From positions 2,172,501 to 2,236,500 of the forward strand of contig NZ_CP029427.2 of the NCBI RefSeq assembly GCF_002266465.3: DNA of 64,000 nucleotides, written 5' to 3'. Every line of letters starts with the position of its first letter. Positions within the stretch are counted from its first letter, which is position 1. The position numbers and the translations under genes are program-made. The notes below the pieces were generated by a model. It saw nothing but the letters and a program-made list of their open reading frames with translations. It ran no database searches and was not told the origin of the DNA. Origin of the DNA: Bradyrhizobium symbiodeficiens (lineage in GTDB: Bacteria > Pseudomonadota > Alphaproteobacteria > Rhizobiales > Xanthobacteraceae). Below are positions 30,883 to 39,398 of this stretch, one piece after another.

Positions 30883-33168
30883 ATGTCGTTTGATCGAATC
30901 CTGCGATGGGCTCTGGTCGCGATCGCCATCGCAGGATTGACTGCAGGTAGTCTCGCGCGAGCCGCGGGCCGGCCTGATGTAGCCGACTTCGCGTGGGCGC
31001 TCGGCACGGCGCCGGTGATTGCGGGATTGGCGATCTCGATCGTCAGGGATCTCATGAGCGGCCGCGTCGGAGTGGACGCGATCGCGCTGCTGTCGATGAG
31101 TGCGGCCCTCGCGCTCGGACAGCCGCTCGCCGGCGCCGTGGTCGCGCTGATGTATTCCGGGGGCAACGTGTTGGAGGAGATCGCGGTCGCACGGGCGGAG
31201 CATGATCTGCGATCCCTGGTGGACCGGGCGCCGCGGCAGGTCCATCGCAAATCCGGCGACCGGATCGAGGATGCTCCGGTCGAGGACGTCGCGGTCGGCG
31301 AGGAGCTTCTGGTCAAGGCCGGCGAAATCGTACCGGTCGACGGTGTCGTTGCGTCGGCCTCTGCCACCATCGACGAATCCACGGTGACTGGCGAGCCGAT
31401 TCCGGTGGAGAAGACGCGCGGAACCGCCGTTCTCTCCGGTTCTCTGAATGCGGGCGAGACCTTCCAATTGACCGTGACGGCGGTGGCCAGCGAGAGCACT
31501 TACGCGGGCATCGTGCGCATGGTGACTGCGGCGCAGACTGCGAAAGCCCCCTTCGTGCGGATGGCCGACCGCTATGCGCTGATCTTTCTGCCGCTGACAC
31601 TCGTCATCGCCTTCGTGGCATGGCGCATCTCCGGCGACTTGACCCGCAGCCTTGCCGTGCTGGTCGCGGCGACGCCTTGCCCCCTGATTCTGGCCGCACC
31701 CGTTGCCTTCATCGCCGGGGTGGCGCAGGCGGCCCGCCGCGGCATCCTGGCCAAGGGCGGGAGCGCGCTGGAGTCGCTGGCCCGTGCGCACACCGTGCTG
31801 TTCGACAAGACCGGTACCCTGACGGTGGGCGGAGCACGGCTGCTGTCCGTCGAAGTCGCGCCGGGCGAGGATCCGGATGAGGTCCTCAGGCTCGGAGCGT
31901 CGCTCGAGCAAGCGTCGCATCACGTGCTTGCGAAGGCCGTCGTTGCCGCGGCCCTCGATCGCGGGCTCAAGCTCGAGCCCCCGGAACATGTCAAGGAGAT
32001 CATGGGTTCCGGCCTCGGCGGCCGGATCGGCGGACGCCACGTCGTGGCGGGCTCGCGAGAGATGCTTCTCTCGCATGCCGAGCTGTCGGCATGGGAGTTG
32101 CGGGCGATTCGACGTGCCTCGTGGCGCTCGGCGCTGATCGTCTTTGTCGCGGTGGACGGCCGCCTGACCGGCGCATTGCTGCTGGCCGACGAATTGCGGG
32201 CCGACACGCCACGCGCGATCCGGCTGCTGCGCGACGCCGGCATCGTGCGGATGGTGATGGTCACCGGTGATCGTGCCGCAGCGGCGCAGGCCATCGGAGC
32301 GGCGCTCGATCTCGATGCCGTGCTGGCCGACCGCGTCCCTGCGGACAAGGTCGAAGCGGTGCGGAGCGAACAGCGGCTGCATCCGACCATCATGGTCGGC
32401 GACGGCATCAATGACGCCCCGGCACTGGCCATGGCTGATACCGGGATCGCGCTCGGCGCGCGTGGTGCGAGCGCCTCCTCCGAGGCGGCAGATGTGGTGA
32501 TCCTCACGGACCGGCTGGATCGGGTCGGCGAAGCGATCATCATCGCGCAGCGGACGCGGCGCATTGCCCTGCAGAGCATCTTCGTCGGGATGGGATTGTC
32601 GTTGGTCGCCATGGTCGCGGCCGCCGTTGGCTGGCTCGATCCCGTGCCCGCCGCGATCGTCCAGGAGGTGATCGATGTTGCCGTCATTCTGAACGCGCTG
32701 CGGGCGCTCAATCCGCCGCTCGTCAGGAGTGGCCCGCGCCTCACCGCAGAGCAGGGGCTGACGTTGCATCACGATCATCAGGCCCTGCTCAGGGATCTCG
32801 ATCGCTTGCGCCAGATCGTCGATGCGCTCGACGACGCGGCGCCCGAATCCGTCGCTGCCCTGATTGGCGAGGCCCACCGACTGGTCCAGAGCAGCGTCGT
32901 GATGCACGAACGCGAGGATGAAGACAGCGTCTATCCGAAGCTCACGGAGGTGCTGCGCGACCGCCACGGACTCTCTGCCATGAGCCGTGCGCATCGCGAG
33001 ATCCTGCATCTCGCGCGGCTGCTCGCCCGGATCGCGGAGGACCTGCCGTCGGAGAAGATCGACCGTTACCTGATTCGAGACGCCCAGCGCGTGATCGAGG
33101 CGATCGAAACGCTGGTGCGCATGCACACGGCCCAGGAGGAGGATATCTACGAAGCCGTCGCCGCATAG
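30883..33168 (+). CDS. P1B-type metal-transporting ATPase fused to a C-terminal hemerythrin-like domain
   Basis: The 761-residue protein is a metal-type P-type ATPase with no N-terminal HMA domain. Motifs are Thr-Gly-Glu-Pro (169-172), the ion-path Thr-Pro-Cys-Pro-Leu (264-268), phosphorylated Asp308 in Asp-Lys-Thr-Gly-Thr-Leu-Thr, Thr-Gly-Asp (461-463) and Gly-Asp-Gly-Ile-Asn-Asp-Ala-Pro (506-513). The P1B His-Pro dipeptide is replaced by Ser-His-His near 345-347. Residues 628-757 form a helical hemerythrin-like (HHE) domain rich in potential iron ligands: His629-His630, His632, His675, Glu677/Glu680, His704, His748 and Glu752-753. The ATG at Met-Ser-Phe-Asp is preferred; an in-frame GTG directly after the FixK2-like box would extend it. 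It would export a transition metal, with the hemerythrin part sensing oxygen or iron. Confidence 0.88.
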   Translation: MSFDRILRWALVAIAIAGLTAGSLARAAGRPDVADFAWALGTAPVIAGLAISIVRDLMSGRVGVDAIALLSMSAALALGQPLAGAVVALMYSGGNVLEEIAVARAEHDLRSLVDRAPRQVHRKSGDRIEDAPVEDVAVGEELLVKAGEIVPVDGVVASASATIDESTVTGEPIPVEKTRGTAVLSGSLNAGETFQLTVTAVASESTYAGIVRMVTAAQTAKAPFVRMADRYALIFLPLTLVIAFVAWRISGDLTRSLAVLVAATPCPLILAAPVAFIAGVAQAARRGILAKGGSALESLARAHTVLFDKTGTLTVGGARLLSVEVAPGEDPDEVLRLGASLEQASHHVLAKAVVAAALDRGLKLEPPEHVKEIMGSGLGGRIGGRHVVAGSREMLLSHAELSAWELRAIRRASWRSALIVFVAVDGRLTGALLLADELRADTPRAIRLLRDAGIVRMVMVTGDRAAAAQAIGAALDLDAVLADRVPADKVEAVRSEQRLHPTIMVGDGINDAPALAMADTGIALGARGASASSEAADVVILTDRLDRVGEAIIIAQRTRRIALQSIFVGMGLSLVAMVAAAVGWLDPVPAAIVQEVIDVAVILNALRALNPPLVRSGPRLTAEQGLTLHHDHQALLRDLDRLRQIVDALDDAAPESVAALIGEAHRLVQSSVVMHEREDEDSVYPKLTEVLRDRHGLSAMSRAHREILHLARLLARIAEDLPSEKIDRYLIRDAQRVIEAIETLVRMHTAQEEDIYEAVAA

Positions 33169-33212
33169 GCGATCGCCGTGCCGTCCGCTGAGGGGCTTCA
33201 CGGGGAGGCGGC

Positions 33213-33226
33213 TTGAGTCAGCTCAA
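33213..33226. promoter_or_regulatory. FixK2-like box upstream of the membrane flavo-reductase
   Basis: TTGAGTCAGCTCAA matches TTGA-N6-TCAA and shares TCAGCTCAA with the box in front of the ATPase gene 2.4 kb away, as if both came from one duplicated regulatory segment. It lies 57 bp before the reductase ATG. A CAAGAT hexamer near 33248 sits at the class II distance. Confidence 0.6.
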
Positions 33227-33283
33227 TGCAACGCGGCGCGATCGGTTCAAGATGGCGTCGTAACGTTGTGATGTGAGGACGGC

Positions 33284-34633
33284 ATGCAGAAGCTCAAGCC
33301 GGTGTTTTGGGGCGGTCTGGCGATTCTCCTCGTGCTGTGGCTGGTTGCGGAGCCCCAGCCATTCGGCCCGGGCTCCTTCTTCCCACTTCGCGAGAGGATG
33401 GTGCAGCTGAGCGGCGTCCTGGCAATCGGCTGCATGAGCATGGCGATGATCCTCGCGCTGCGACCGCGTTGGCCGGAAGCCTGGCTGGGTGGTCTCGACA
33501 AGATGTACCGCTTGCACAAATGGTTCGGCATCGCAGCCCTTGTGACCGCCGTTGTCCATTGGCTCTGGGCCAATGGTCCGAAATGGGCGGTCGGCTGGGG
33601 TTTGCTGACCCGCCCCCACCGTGGTGCGCGGCCCGCCATCGAAAACCCCATCGCGGCCTTCCTTGACGGCCTTCGTGGAGCCGCGGAGGGACTGGGCGAG
33701 TGGGCCTTCTACGGTGCCGTGGTGCTGATCGCTTTGGCGCTCATTCAAATGTTCCCTTATCGCCTCTTCTACAAGACGCATCGGCTGCTCGCCGTCGCCT
33801 ATCTGGTTCTGGTCTTTCATGCGGTCACACTGATCAAGTTCAGCTACTGGATGTCGCCGCTCGGCTGGATCGTCGGGGCGCTGCTTGCCTTCGGAACATG
33901 GGCGGCGGCCGTTGCGCTGCTGCGGCGCATTGCCGCCCGGCGGCAGGTCCAGGGCAGGATCACCTCGCTCAAATATTATCCCGGCGTCAGAGCCATCGAG
34001 ACCGAAATCGAGGTGCCGCATGGCTGGCCGGGACACAAACCGGGCCAGTTCGCATTCGCCACGTCCGACGCCTCCGAGGGCGCGCATCCCTACACGATCG
34101 CCTCCTGCTGGAACGCTGCGGACCCCAGGATCATCTTCATCACCAAGGAACTCGGCGACCACACCAGCAGGCTGCGGGAGAAGCTCCGCGTCGGGCAGGA
34201 GGTGAAGGTGGAAGGACCCTATGGCTGCTTCACTTTCGACGACGATTGTGCGCATCAGATCTGGATCGGCGGCGGTATCGGCATCACGCCCTTCGTCGCC
34301 CGCATGAAACAGGCGGCCATGAAGGATAGTCCCGGTTGCTCTGTCGCGCAGGCGGTCGACCTCTTTCACACCACCGCTGACGTGGACGAGGAAGCTCTCG
34401 GAAAGCTTGCCACAGATGCGCACTCGGCGGATGTCCGTCTCCACGTCCTCATCGACGCCCGTGATGGACGCCTGACCGGCGAACGCATTCGCGAAGCCGT
34501 ACCGCAATGGCGTGAGGCGAGCATCTGGTTCTGTGGCCCGGCGGCGTTCGGGGAGGCGCTCAGACGAGACTTCAGTGCGCAAGGCTTCCCGGTCGGACAT
34601 CGGTTTCATCAGGAGCTGTTCGCGATGCGATGA
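33284..34633 (+). CDS. membrane ferric-reductase-like flavoprotein (FAD/NAD(P)H)
   Basis: The 449-residue protein combines about six membrane helices (residues 5-235) with a cytosolic ferredoxin-reductase module (about 235-449). Paired heme-ligand candidates are His79 in Leu-His-Lys-Trp-Phe-Gly and the His about 14 residues later in Val-Val-His-Trp-Leu-Trp. A second pair lies in Thr-His-Arg-Leu-Leu-Ala and Val-Phe-His-Ala-Val. Flavin binding fits His-Pro-Tyr-Thr-Ile-Ala-Ser, and NAD(P)H binding fits Gly-Gly-Ile-Gly-Ile-Thr-Pro and a C-terminal Phe-Cys-Gly-Pro. Such proteins pass electrons across the membrane to ferric iron or oxygen. It follows the ATPase-hemerythrin gene by 115 bp, and both have related FixK2-like boxes, suggesting joint use under low oxygen. 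Confidence 0.85.
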   Translation: MQKLKPVFWGGLAILLVLWLVAEPQPFGPGSFFPLRERMVQLSGVLAIGCMSMAMILALRPRWPEAWLGGLDKMYRLHKWFGIAALVTAVVHWLWANGPKWAVGWGLLTRPHRGARPAIENPIAAFLDGLRGAAEGLGEWAFYGAVVLIALALIQMFPYRLFYKTHRLLAVAYLVLVFHAVTLIKFSYWMSPLGWIVGALLAFGTWAAAVALLRRIAARRQVQGRITSLKYYPGVRAIETEIEVPHGWPGHKPGQFAFATSDASEGAHPYTIASCWNAADPRIIFITKELGDHTSRLREKLRVGQEVKVEGPYGCFTFDDDCAHQIWIGGGIGITPFVARMKQAAMKDSPGCSVAQAVDLFHTTADVDEEALGKLATDAHSADVRLHVLIDARDGRLTGERIREAVPQWREASIWFCGPAAFGEALRRDFSAQGFPVGHRFHQELFAMR

Positions 34634-34717
34634 TGAAGGTCGCATGTGCGTCCCACTTCCCAACTTGCCCCGGCGGCCAGTCCCTGTAATCTGCACCAAA
34701 CAGCAGGGAAGGGTTCG

Positions 34718-35905
34718 ATGGGAGGAGTCTTGGAGGGTGTGCGGGTGCTCGACTTCGGGCGCTATATCGCAGGGCCCTATTGCGCGACCTTGCTGGCCGA
34801 ATTCGGCGCCGAGGTCATTCGCGTCGAGAAGCGCGAGGGCAGCGAGGATCGCTTCGTGGCGCCGGTCGGCGAAGGCGGCGAGGGTGCGCTGTTCCTTCAG
34901 GTCAACCGCAACAAGAAGTGCATCACGCTCGATCCGATGAAGGCCGAGGGGCAGGAGGTGATGCGACGCCTGGTTGCGACTGCGGACGTCGTCGTCGCCA
35001 ACCTGCCGCCGCAGACGCTGCGCGCGATGAAGCTCGACTACGATTCACTGAAGGCGATCAAGCCCGACATCATCCTGACGACGGCGACCGCGTTCGGCGG
35101 GCCGGGGCCCTGGTCCGACCGGGTCGGCTTCGACGGCGTCGGGCAGGTCATGTCGGGGTCGGTGTATATGACGGGCGCTGGCGATCCGCCGTACCGGGCC
35201 GCGGTGAACTGGGTCGATTTCGGCACCGCGCTGCACTGCGCGTTCGGCACGCTCGCAGCCCTGATCGAGCGCGGCAAATCCGGGCGTGGGCAGGTCGTCG
35301 AGGGCGCGTTGCTCGCAACCGCGCTGTCCTTCACCAACGCGACGCTGATCGAGCAGGCCGTGATCAACGTCAATCGCGTGCCGACAGGCAATCTCGGCCA
35401 GACCGCGGCGCCTGCCGACATCTACCGCACCCGGGACGGCTGGGTGCTGTGCCAGGTCACGGGGCATCCGCTGTTCAAGCGCTGGGCGAGGTTGATGGGC
35501 GAGGAGGAATTGTGGCTGAACGATCCGCGCTTCGCCGACGACATCAGCCGCGGCAACAACGGCGCCGTCATCAGCGAGCGGATGGCGCGCTGGTGCGCCG
35601 GGCGCACCACGCAGGACGCCGTCGATGCGCTGGGAGGTGCGATGATTCCGACCGGGCCCGTCCTCTCACCGCAACAGGCGCTGGATCATCCGCACATCCG
35701 CGCCGCCGGCTTCATGCAGGACGTCGACTATCCCGGTCTGCCGAAGCCCGCCCCGGTGACGCGCGCGGCGGTCCGGCTGTCGGAAACGCCGGGCGAGATT
35801 TCGACCCGACCGCCGACGCTCGGGGAACATACCGATCTGGTCCTTGCTGAACTCGGCTATGACGCGGCCGAGATCGCGGCGCTTCGGCAAGGCGGTGTCA
35901 TCTAG
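34718..35905 (+). CDS. class III CoA-transferase (CaiB/BaiF family)
   Basis: This 395-residue enzyme moves CoA between an acyl-CoA donor and an organic acid. The N-terminal Val-Arg-Val-Leu-Asp-Phe-Gly-Arg-Tyr-Ile-Ala-Gly-Pro and the Glu-Val-Ile-Arg-Val-Glu-Lys block are family hallmarks. Asp167 in Asn-Trp-Val-Asp-Phe-Gly aligns, by position, with the nucleophilic Asp169 of formyl-CoA transferase, and the Gly-Arg-Gly-Gln loop is also present. The ATG with AGGGAAGGG before it gives a normal start. The substrate cannot be named from sequence; these enzymes act on carnitine, oxalate, mesaconate and others. Its stop overlaps the convergent DUF72 stop in a CTAG palindrome. Confidence 0.88.
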   Translation: MGGVLEGVRVLDFGRYIAGPYCATLLAEFGAEVIRVEKREGSEDRFVAPVGEGGEGALFLQVNRNKKCITLDPMKAEGQEVMRRLVATADVVVANLPPQTLRAMKLDYDSLKAIKPDIILTTATAFGGPGPWSDRVGFDGVGQVMSGSVYMTGAGDPPYRAAVNWVDFGTALHCAFGTLAALIERGKSGRGQVVEGALLATALSFTNATLIEQAVINVNRVPTGNLGQTAAPADIYRTRDGWVLCQVTGHPLFKRWARLMGEEELWLNDPRFADDISRGNNGAVISERMARWCAGRTTQDAVDALGGAMIPTGPVLSPQQALDHPHIRAAGFMQDVDYPGLPKPAPVTRAAVRLSETPGEISTRPPTLGEHTDLVLAELGYDAAEIAALRQGGVI

Positions 35906-36624
35906 AGCAATTGCTTCAACGCCTTGGCGTCCGCGGGCGCCGCGCTCTTCTGGTCGTTGTCGAAATAGACATAGACGTCGCAGCCCTGCCGCTTCCACGA
36001 CTTGATGCGCTTCGCCCATTGCACCAGCGCGGCCTTCGTGTAGTGCCCGTGATAGCGCCCGCCCGGCCCGTGTCCGCGCACATAGACGAAATCCGCCGTG
36101 CGCTTCCATGGTGCCGGCGCGTCGTGATGGTCGGACAGGCACAGCGAGATGTTCTCATCGGCCAGCATGCGCAGGATGCGCGGCTGATACCAGCTCGGAT
36201 GACGGAATTCGAAGCTGTAACGCCGTTTCCGCGACAACAGCTTGAAGAAGGCCGCGAGGCGGTCTGCGTCCGCCTGGAATTGCGGCGGCAGCTGGAACAG
36301 GATCGGGCCGGCCTTGCCGCCGAGCCGTGAGATGCGGTCCTCCAGCAGCTCGAGGCTGTTGACCGAGCGGTCCGACAGGCGCTTCCAGTGCGTGATGAAC
36401 TTTGACGCTTTCCAGGCGAAGACGAAATCGCGGCCGGTCTGCTCGCGCCACCCTTTCACCGCTTCGGGCGTCGGCGTGCGGTAGAACACGCCGTTCAGCT
36501 CCGTGGTGTCGAACTGTCCGGCATAGTAGCTGAGCTGCTGCTTCAGCGTCACGCCTTCAGGAAAGAACGGGCCGCGCCAGGAATCGTAATGCCAGCCCGA
36601 AGTTCCGATCAGAACGCGCGCCAT
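35902..36624 (-). CDS. DUF72 (YecE-like) family protein
   Basis: The 240-residue TIM-barrel-like protein matches DUF72 from the start: Ile-Gly-Thr-Ser-Gly-Trp-His-Tyr-Asp-Ser-Trp, then Phe-Phe-Pro, then Thr-Thr-Glu-Leu-Asn-Gly-Val-Phe-Tyr-Arg. Further Phe-Glu-Phe-Arg-His-Pro-Ser-Trp and Val-Tyr-Phe-Asp-Asn-Asp segments are present. The biochemical role of DUF72 is not known to me; a nuclease or glycosidase-like function has been suggested from fold. It is cytoplasmic, with no signal peptide. Its neighbours, a CoA-transferase and an M20 amidohydrolase, give no clear hint. Length matches the family. Confidence 0.85.
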   Translation of the reverse strand: MARVLIGTSGWHYDSWRGPFFPEGVTLKQQLSYYAGQFDTTELNGVFYRTPTPEAVKGWREQTGRDFVFAWKASKFITHWKRLSDRSVNSLELLEDRISRLGGKAGPILFQLPPQFQADADRLAAFFKLLSRKRRYSFEFRHPSWYQPRILRMLADENISLCLSDHHDAPAPWKRTADFVYVRGHGPGGRYHGHYTKAALVQWAKRIKSWKRQGCDVYVYFDNDQKSAAPADAKALKQLL

Positions 36625-36719
36625 GTTTCACGTGCCATCCGTTGGGCGCGGCGGGAGCTGCCGCGCTTTGCAGGAGGAAACGTCGATGCGGGCGATATGT
36701 TGCTGTCGGCGCGCGGTCG

Positions 36720-37868
36720 CTAGTTCGACGCCAGCGCCGTCTTGGCGACCTCAGCCATCCAGCTCGATGCCACCGGCAGGATCGCGTCGTTGAAATCGTA
36801 GCGCGGGCCGTGCAGCTCGGCGCCGTCGCGCAATTCACCGTTGCCGATCCAGACGAAGGCGCCCGGCCGCTGCCGGAGATAATGGGCAAAATCCTCGCCG
36901 GCCATGCTGGGCGAGAGGTCGCGCCGCAGCTCGGCCTGCACTTTGTCGGCGGCGATGCGGGCCAGGCCGGCTTCCGCCGGTGTGTTGATTACCACACCCA
37001 CACCCCAGACGATCTCGGGCGTCACCTTGACGCCGAAGCTGGTCGCGATCCCGGTGCAGGTCCGCTCGATGCCGTCGAGGATGACGTCCTTGACCGCCTC
37101 GCGATGGTACCGCAGCGTGCCGCGGATGGTGACGCGTCCGGCGATCTGGTTCGGCGCGGTGCCGCCTTCGATGGTGCAGAGCGAGAGCACGGCGGTGTCG
37201 AGCGGATCGACGCTGCGCGAGGTGATCGACTGCAGCGCCACGATCAGATGGCCGGCTGCCACCACCGGATCGCGCGTCAGATGCGGCATGCCGGCGTGGC
37301 CGGCATGGCCCTCGATGGTGATAGTGATGCGCCCGCCGGAGGCCATGACGACGCCGTCATGCACGGCGATGGTGCCGGCGGCGAGGCCCGGCCAATTGTG
37401 GAAGCCGAACACGCGCTCCATCGGAAAGCGGTCGAACAGCCCGGCGGCGACCATCGCGCGCGAACCGCCAAAGCCTTCCTCGGCCGGCTGGAAGATGAAA
37501 TCGACCGTGCCGCTCCAGCTGCTGTCGGCTGCGAGCAGCGCGGCCGCACCGAGCAGCGAAGCGGTGTGTCCATCATGGCCGCAGGCATGCATCACGCCCG
37601 ACGTTCGGGAGGCGTAGGGCAGGCCGGTGTCCTCGGTGATCGGCAGCGCATCCATGTCGGCGCGCAGGCCGACCCGCCTTTGCGCATGTCCGCGCGTCAG
37701 GGTCGCGACGACTCCATGGCCGCCGATGCCGGCCTCGAAGGGAATGCCGAGCTCGGTGAGCTTCTCCTGTACGAACGCAGCGGTTTCTTTCTCCTGGAGC
37801 GACAGCTCGGGGTGCGCATGAAGGTGACGGCGCCATTCGGTCAGTTTCTGGTGCAGCTCGGGGGGCAA
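36720..37868 (-). CDS. M20D amidohydrolase (hippurate hydrolase/IAA-amino-acid hydrolase type)
   Basis: The 382-residue metallopeptidase hydrolyses N-acyl amino acids. M20D motifs are His-Leu-His-Ala-His-Pro-Glu-Leu at residues 15-22, His-Ala-Cys96-Gly-His98-Asp-Gly-His near 94-101, and Pro-Ala-Glu130-Glu131-Gly. A His in Gly-His-Ala-Gly-His-Ala-Gly-Met-Pro-His and a C-terminal Ala-Gly-Glu-Asp-Phe follow. Two metals, usually manganese or nickel, bind the Cys/His/Glu set. Substrates could be hippurate, indole-acetyl amino acids or other N-acylated amino acids. No signal peptide is seen. A CCTCTCCCGC palindrome follows its start region and separates it from the enolase-superfamily gene. Confidence 0.88.
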   Translation of the reverse strand: MPPELHQKLTEWRRHLHAHPELSLQEKETAAFVQEKLTELGIPFEAGIGGHGVVATLTRGHAQRRVGLRADMDALPITEDTGLPYASRTSGVMHACGHDGHTASLLGAAALLAADSSWSGTVDFIFQPAEEGFGGSRAMVAAGLFDRFPMERVFGFHNWPGLAAGTIAVHDGVVMASGGRITITIEGHAGHAGMPHLTRDPVVAAGHLIVALQSITSRSVDPLDTAVLSLCTIEGGTAPNQIAGRVTIRGTLRYHREAVKDVILDGIERTCTGIATSFGVKVTPEIVWGVGVVINTPAEAGLARIAADKVQAELRRDLSPSMAGEDFAHYLRQRPGAFVWIGNGELRDGAELHGPRYDFNDAILPVASSWMAEVAKTALASN

Positions 37869-38008
37869 GGCGCTCTCTCGTCAGGTGTCGGTCACGACCA
37901 GCATAGCGGATTGTTCACCGCATGTATCAGGCGTTCGCGAATGGCTTGTGTGCGGCAAGAGTCCGTTGGTCGTGGGCTCCCACGAACGGAGCCGCGTCTT
38001 CCCCTTCA

Positions 38009-38112
38009 CCTCTCCCGCTTGCGGGAGAGGCCGGGAGAGGGCTCGATCGGCATTGGGAATCCCTCCGGTGAGACACCCTCTCCCCAACCCTCTCCCGCAA
38101 GCGGGAGAGGGG
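38009..38112. repeat. palindromic intergenic repeat, CCTCTCCCGC type (second copy)
   Basis: Palindromes CCTCTCCCGCTTGCGGGAG-AGG (38009-38030) and CCCTCTCCCGCAAGCGGGAG-AGGG (38089-38112) flank a 58-bp spacer. It is the same family as the element near 15.7 kb and lies between the two metabolic genes transcribed leftward. Confidence 0.85.
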
Positions 38113-38138
38113 GCGCATCTCGCTCGTAGTCGCCCAAT

Positions 38139-39227
38139 CTAAGCCTTCAGCTTCGCGAGCCCCTTCCAGTCAAACCCGATGCCATGCCCCGGGCGGTCAG
38201 GCGCGAGCGCCTTGCCGTCCTGAAGCACCAGCGGGTGCTCGATGTACTTGTCCAGCCCGAAGCCGTGCGCCTCCAGATAGGAGCGGTTCGGGCAGGCCGC
38301 GAGCAGGTGCACGGTGATGTCGTGCGCGCCGTGGCTGGTGACGGGCAGGTTGAACGCTTCCGCCAGCCGCGCGATCTTCATGAAGGCGCCGACGCCGCCG
38401 CAATTGGTGACGTCAGGCTCGGGATAGGACACCGCGCCACTGGCGATGTAATTCTTGAACTCCCAAAGCGAACGCAGATTCTCGCCGGCCGCGATCGGAA
38501 CGCCACCGGCCTGCATGATGCGCGCGTGGCCGGCGACGTCGTCGGGGATGATCGGCTCCTCGAGCCAGGTGAGGTCGTAGGGGACGAAGGCGCGCGCGGC
38601 GCGGATGGCTTCCTCGACGGTCCACTTCATGTTGGCGTCCACCATCAGCGGAAAGCCGTCGCCGAGGTGCTGCCGCATCGCGGCGACCTTGGCGACGTCG
38701 GATTTCAGGTCGGGCCGGCCGACCTTCATCTTGATGGCACGAAATCCCCTGGCGAGATTGCCGTTCGTCTGCGCGAGCAGTTCATCGACAGAAAGGTCGA
38801 GGTCGATGCCGCCGGCATAGCATGGCACGCGCGCATCGAAGCCGCCGAGCAATTGGTACAGCGGCAGCTTGGCGCGCCGCGCCTTCAAATCCCACAGCGC
38901 GATGTCGAGCGCGGAGAGCGCCAGCACCACCGGCCCGCCACGGCCGCCATAATGCAGCGCCCACCAGACGTGATGCCAGATCGCTTCGGTAGCGTCGGCC
39001 TCGCGGCCCTCGATCAGTGGAGGGATCTCGCGCTTCAGAATGTCCGCGACCGCGCCGCCATTGCGGCCCACGGTGTAGGTGTAGCCCACGCCCTCGGCGC
39101 CATCGGCATCGCGGATGCGGCAGGTGATCAGCTCGAACGCGGTGATCTCGCCATGCGTGGAGTCGGAGAGCGTGACGGGGAGGGGGATCCGGTAGAGCCC
39201 GGTCTCGATATGAGCGATGCGTGGCAT
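38139..39227 (-). CDS. mandelate racemase/muconate-lactonizing (enolase superfamily) enzyme
   Basis: The 362-residue protein has an N-terminal capping domain and a C-terminal modified TIM barrel. The catalytic set matches the mandelate-racemase group: Lys166-Met-Lys168 on the second strand, metal ligands Asp197, Glu223 (Trp-Leu-Glu-Glu-Pro) and Glu249 (Ala-Gly-Glu-Asn), and His299 in Thr-Ser-His-Gly-Ala-His, with Asp272 as its partner. It would abstract an alpha-proton from a carboxylate, giving racemisation or dehydration of a hydroxy acid or sugar acid. The exact substrate is unknown. It is followed by a short palindromic element and the M20 peptidase gene, both leftward. Confidence 0.88.
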   Translation of the reverse strand: MPRIAHIETGLYRIPLPVTLSDSTHGEITAFELITCRIRDADGAEGVGYTYTVGRNGGAVADILKREIPPLIEGREADATEAIWHHVWWALHYGGRGGPVVLALSALDIALWDLKARRAKLPLYQLLGGFDARVPCYAGGIDLDLSVDELLAQTNGNLARGFRAIKMKVGRPDLKSDVAKVAAMRQHLGDGFPLMVDANMKWTVEEAIRAARAFVPYDLTWLEEPIIPDDVAGHARIMQAGGVPIAAGENLRSLWEFKNYIASGAVSYPEPDVTNCGGVGAFMKIARLAEAFNLPVTSHGAHDITVHLLAACPNRSYLEAHGFGLDKYIEHPLVLQDGKALAPDRPGHGIGFDWKGLAKLKA

Positions 39228-39252
39228 GTGGCCTCCCTGCTTCTTCTTTTCT

Positions 39253-39390
39253 GGTAGGGTGGGTTAGGCGAGCGGATGCGCGTAGCGTATCTGCTCGGCG
39301 TAACCCACCACTTCTGTCGCTGCGGATGCCGAAGAGGTGGGTTACGCCGTCGACTGCGCTTCGCGCATCCGCCGTCTGACCCACCCTACC
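39253..39390. repeat. inverted repeat, GGTAGGGTGGGT type
   Basis: GGTAGGGTGGGT at 39253-39264 is the exact reverse complement of ACCCACCCTACC at 39379-39390. Inner matches between TAACCCACC and GGTGGGTTA make a complex hairpin. The arms resemble those near 21.5 kb, so the two likely belong to one dispersed family. Confidence 0.8.
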
Positions 39391-39398
39391 AACTTATC

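Noticed and set aside
30805..33201. 798-codon frame antisense to the metal ATPase
   Set aside because: It mirrors the coding strand, is His/Arg/Asp-rich without a family, and starts in the 5' region of another gene.
34718..35905. loss of the catalytic Asp in the CoA-transferase
   Set aside because: At first the Gly-Arg-Gly-Gln-Val-Val-Glu loop seemed to lack the nucleophile, but comparison with formyl-CoA transferase places it at Asp167 in Asn-Trp-Val-Asp-Phe-Gly, which is present.
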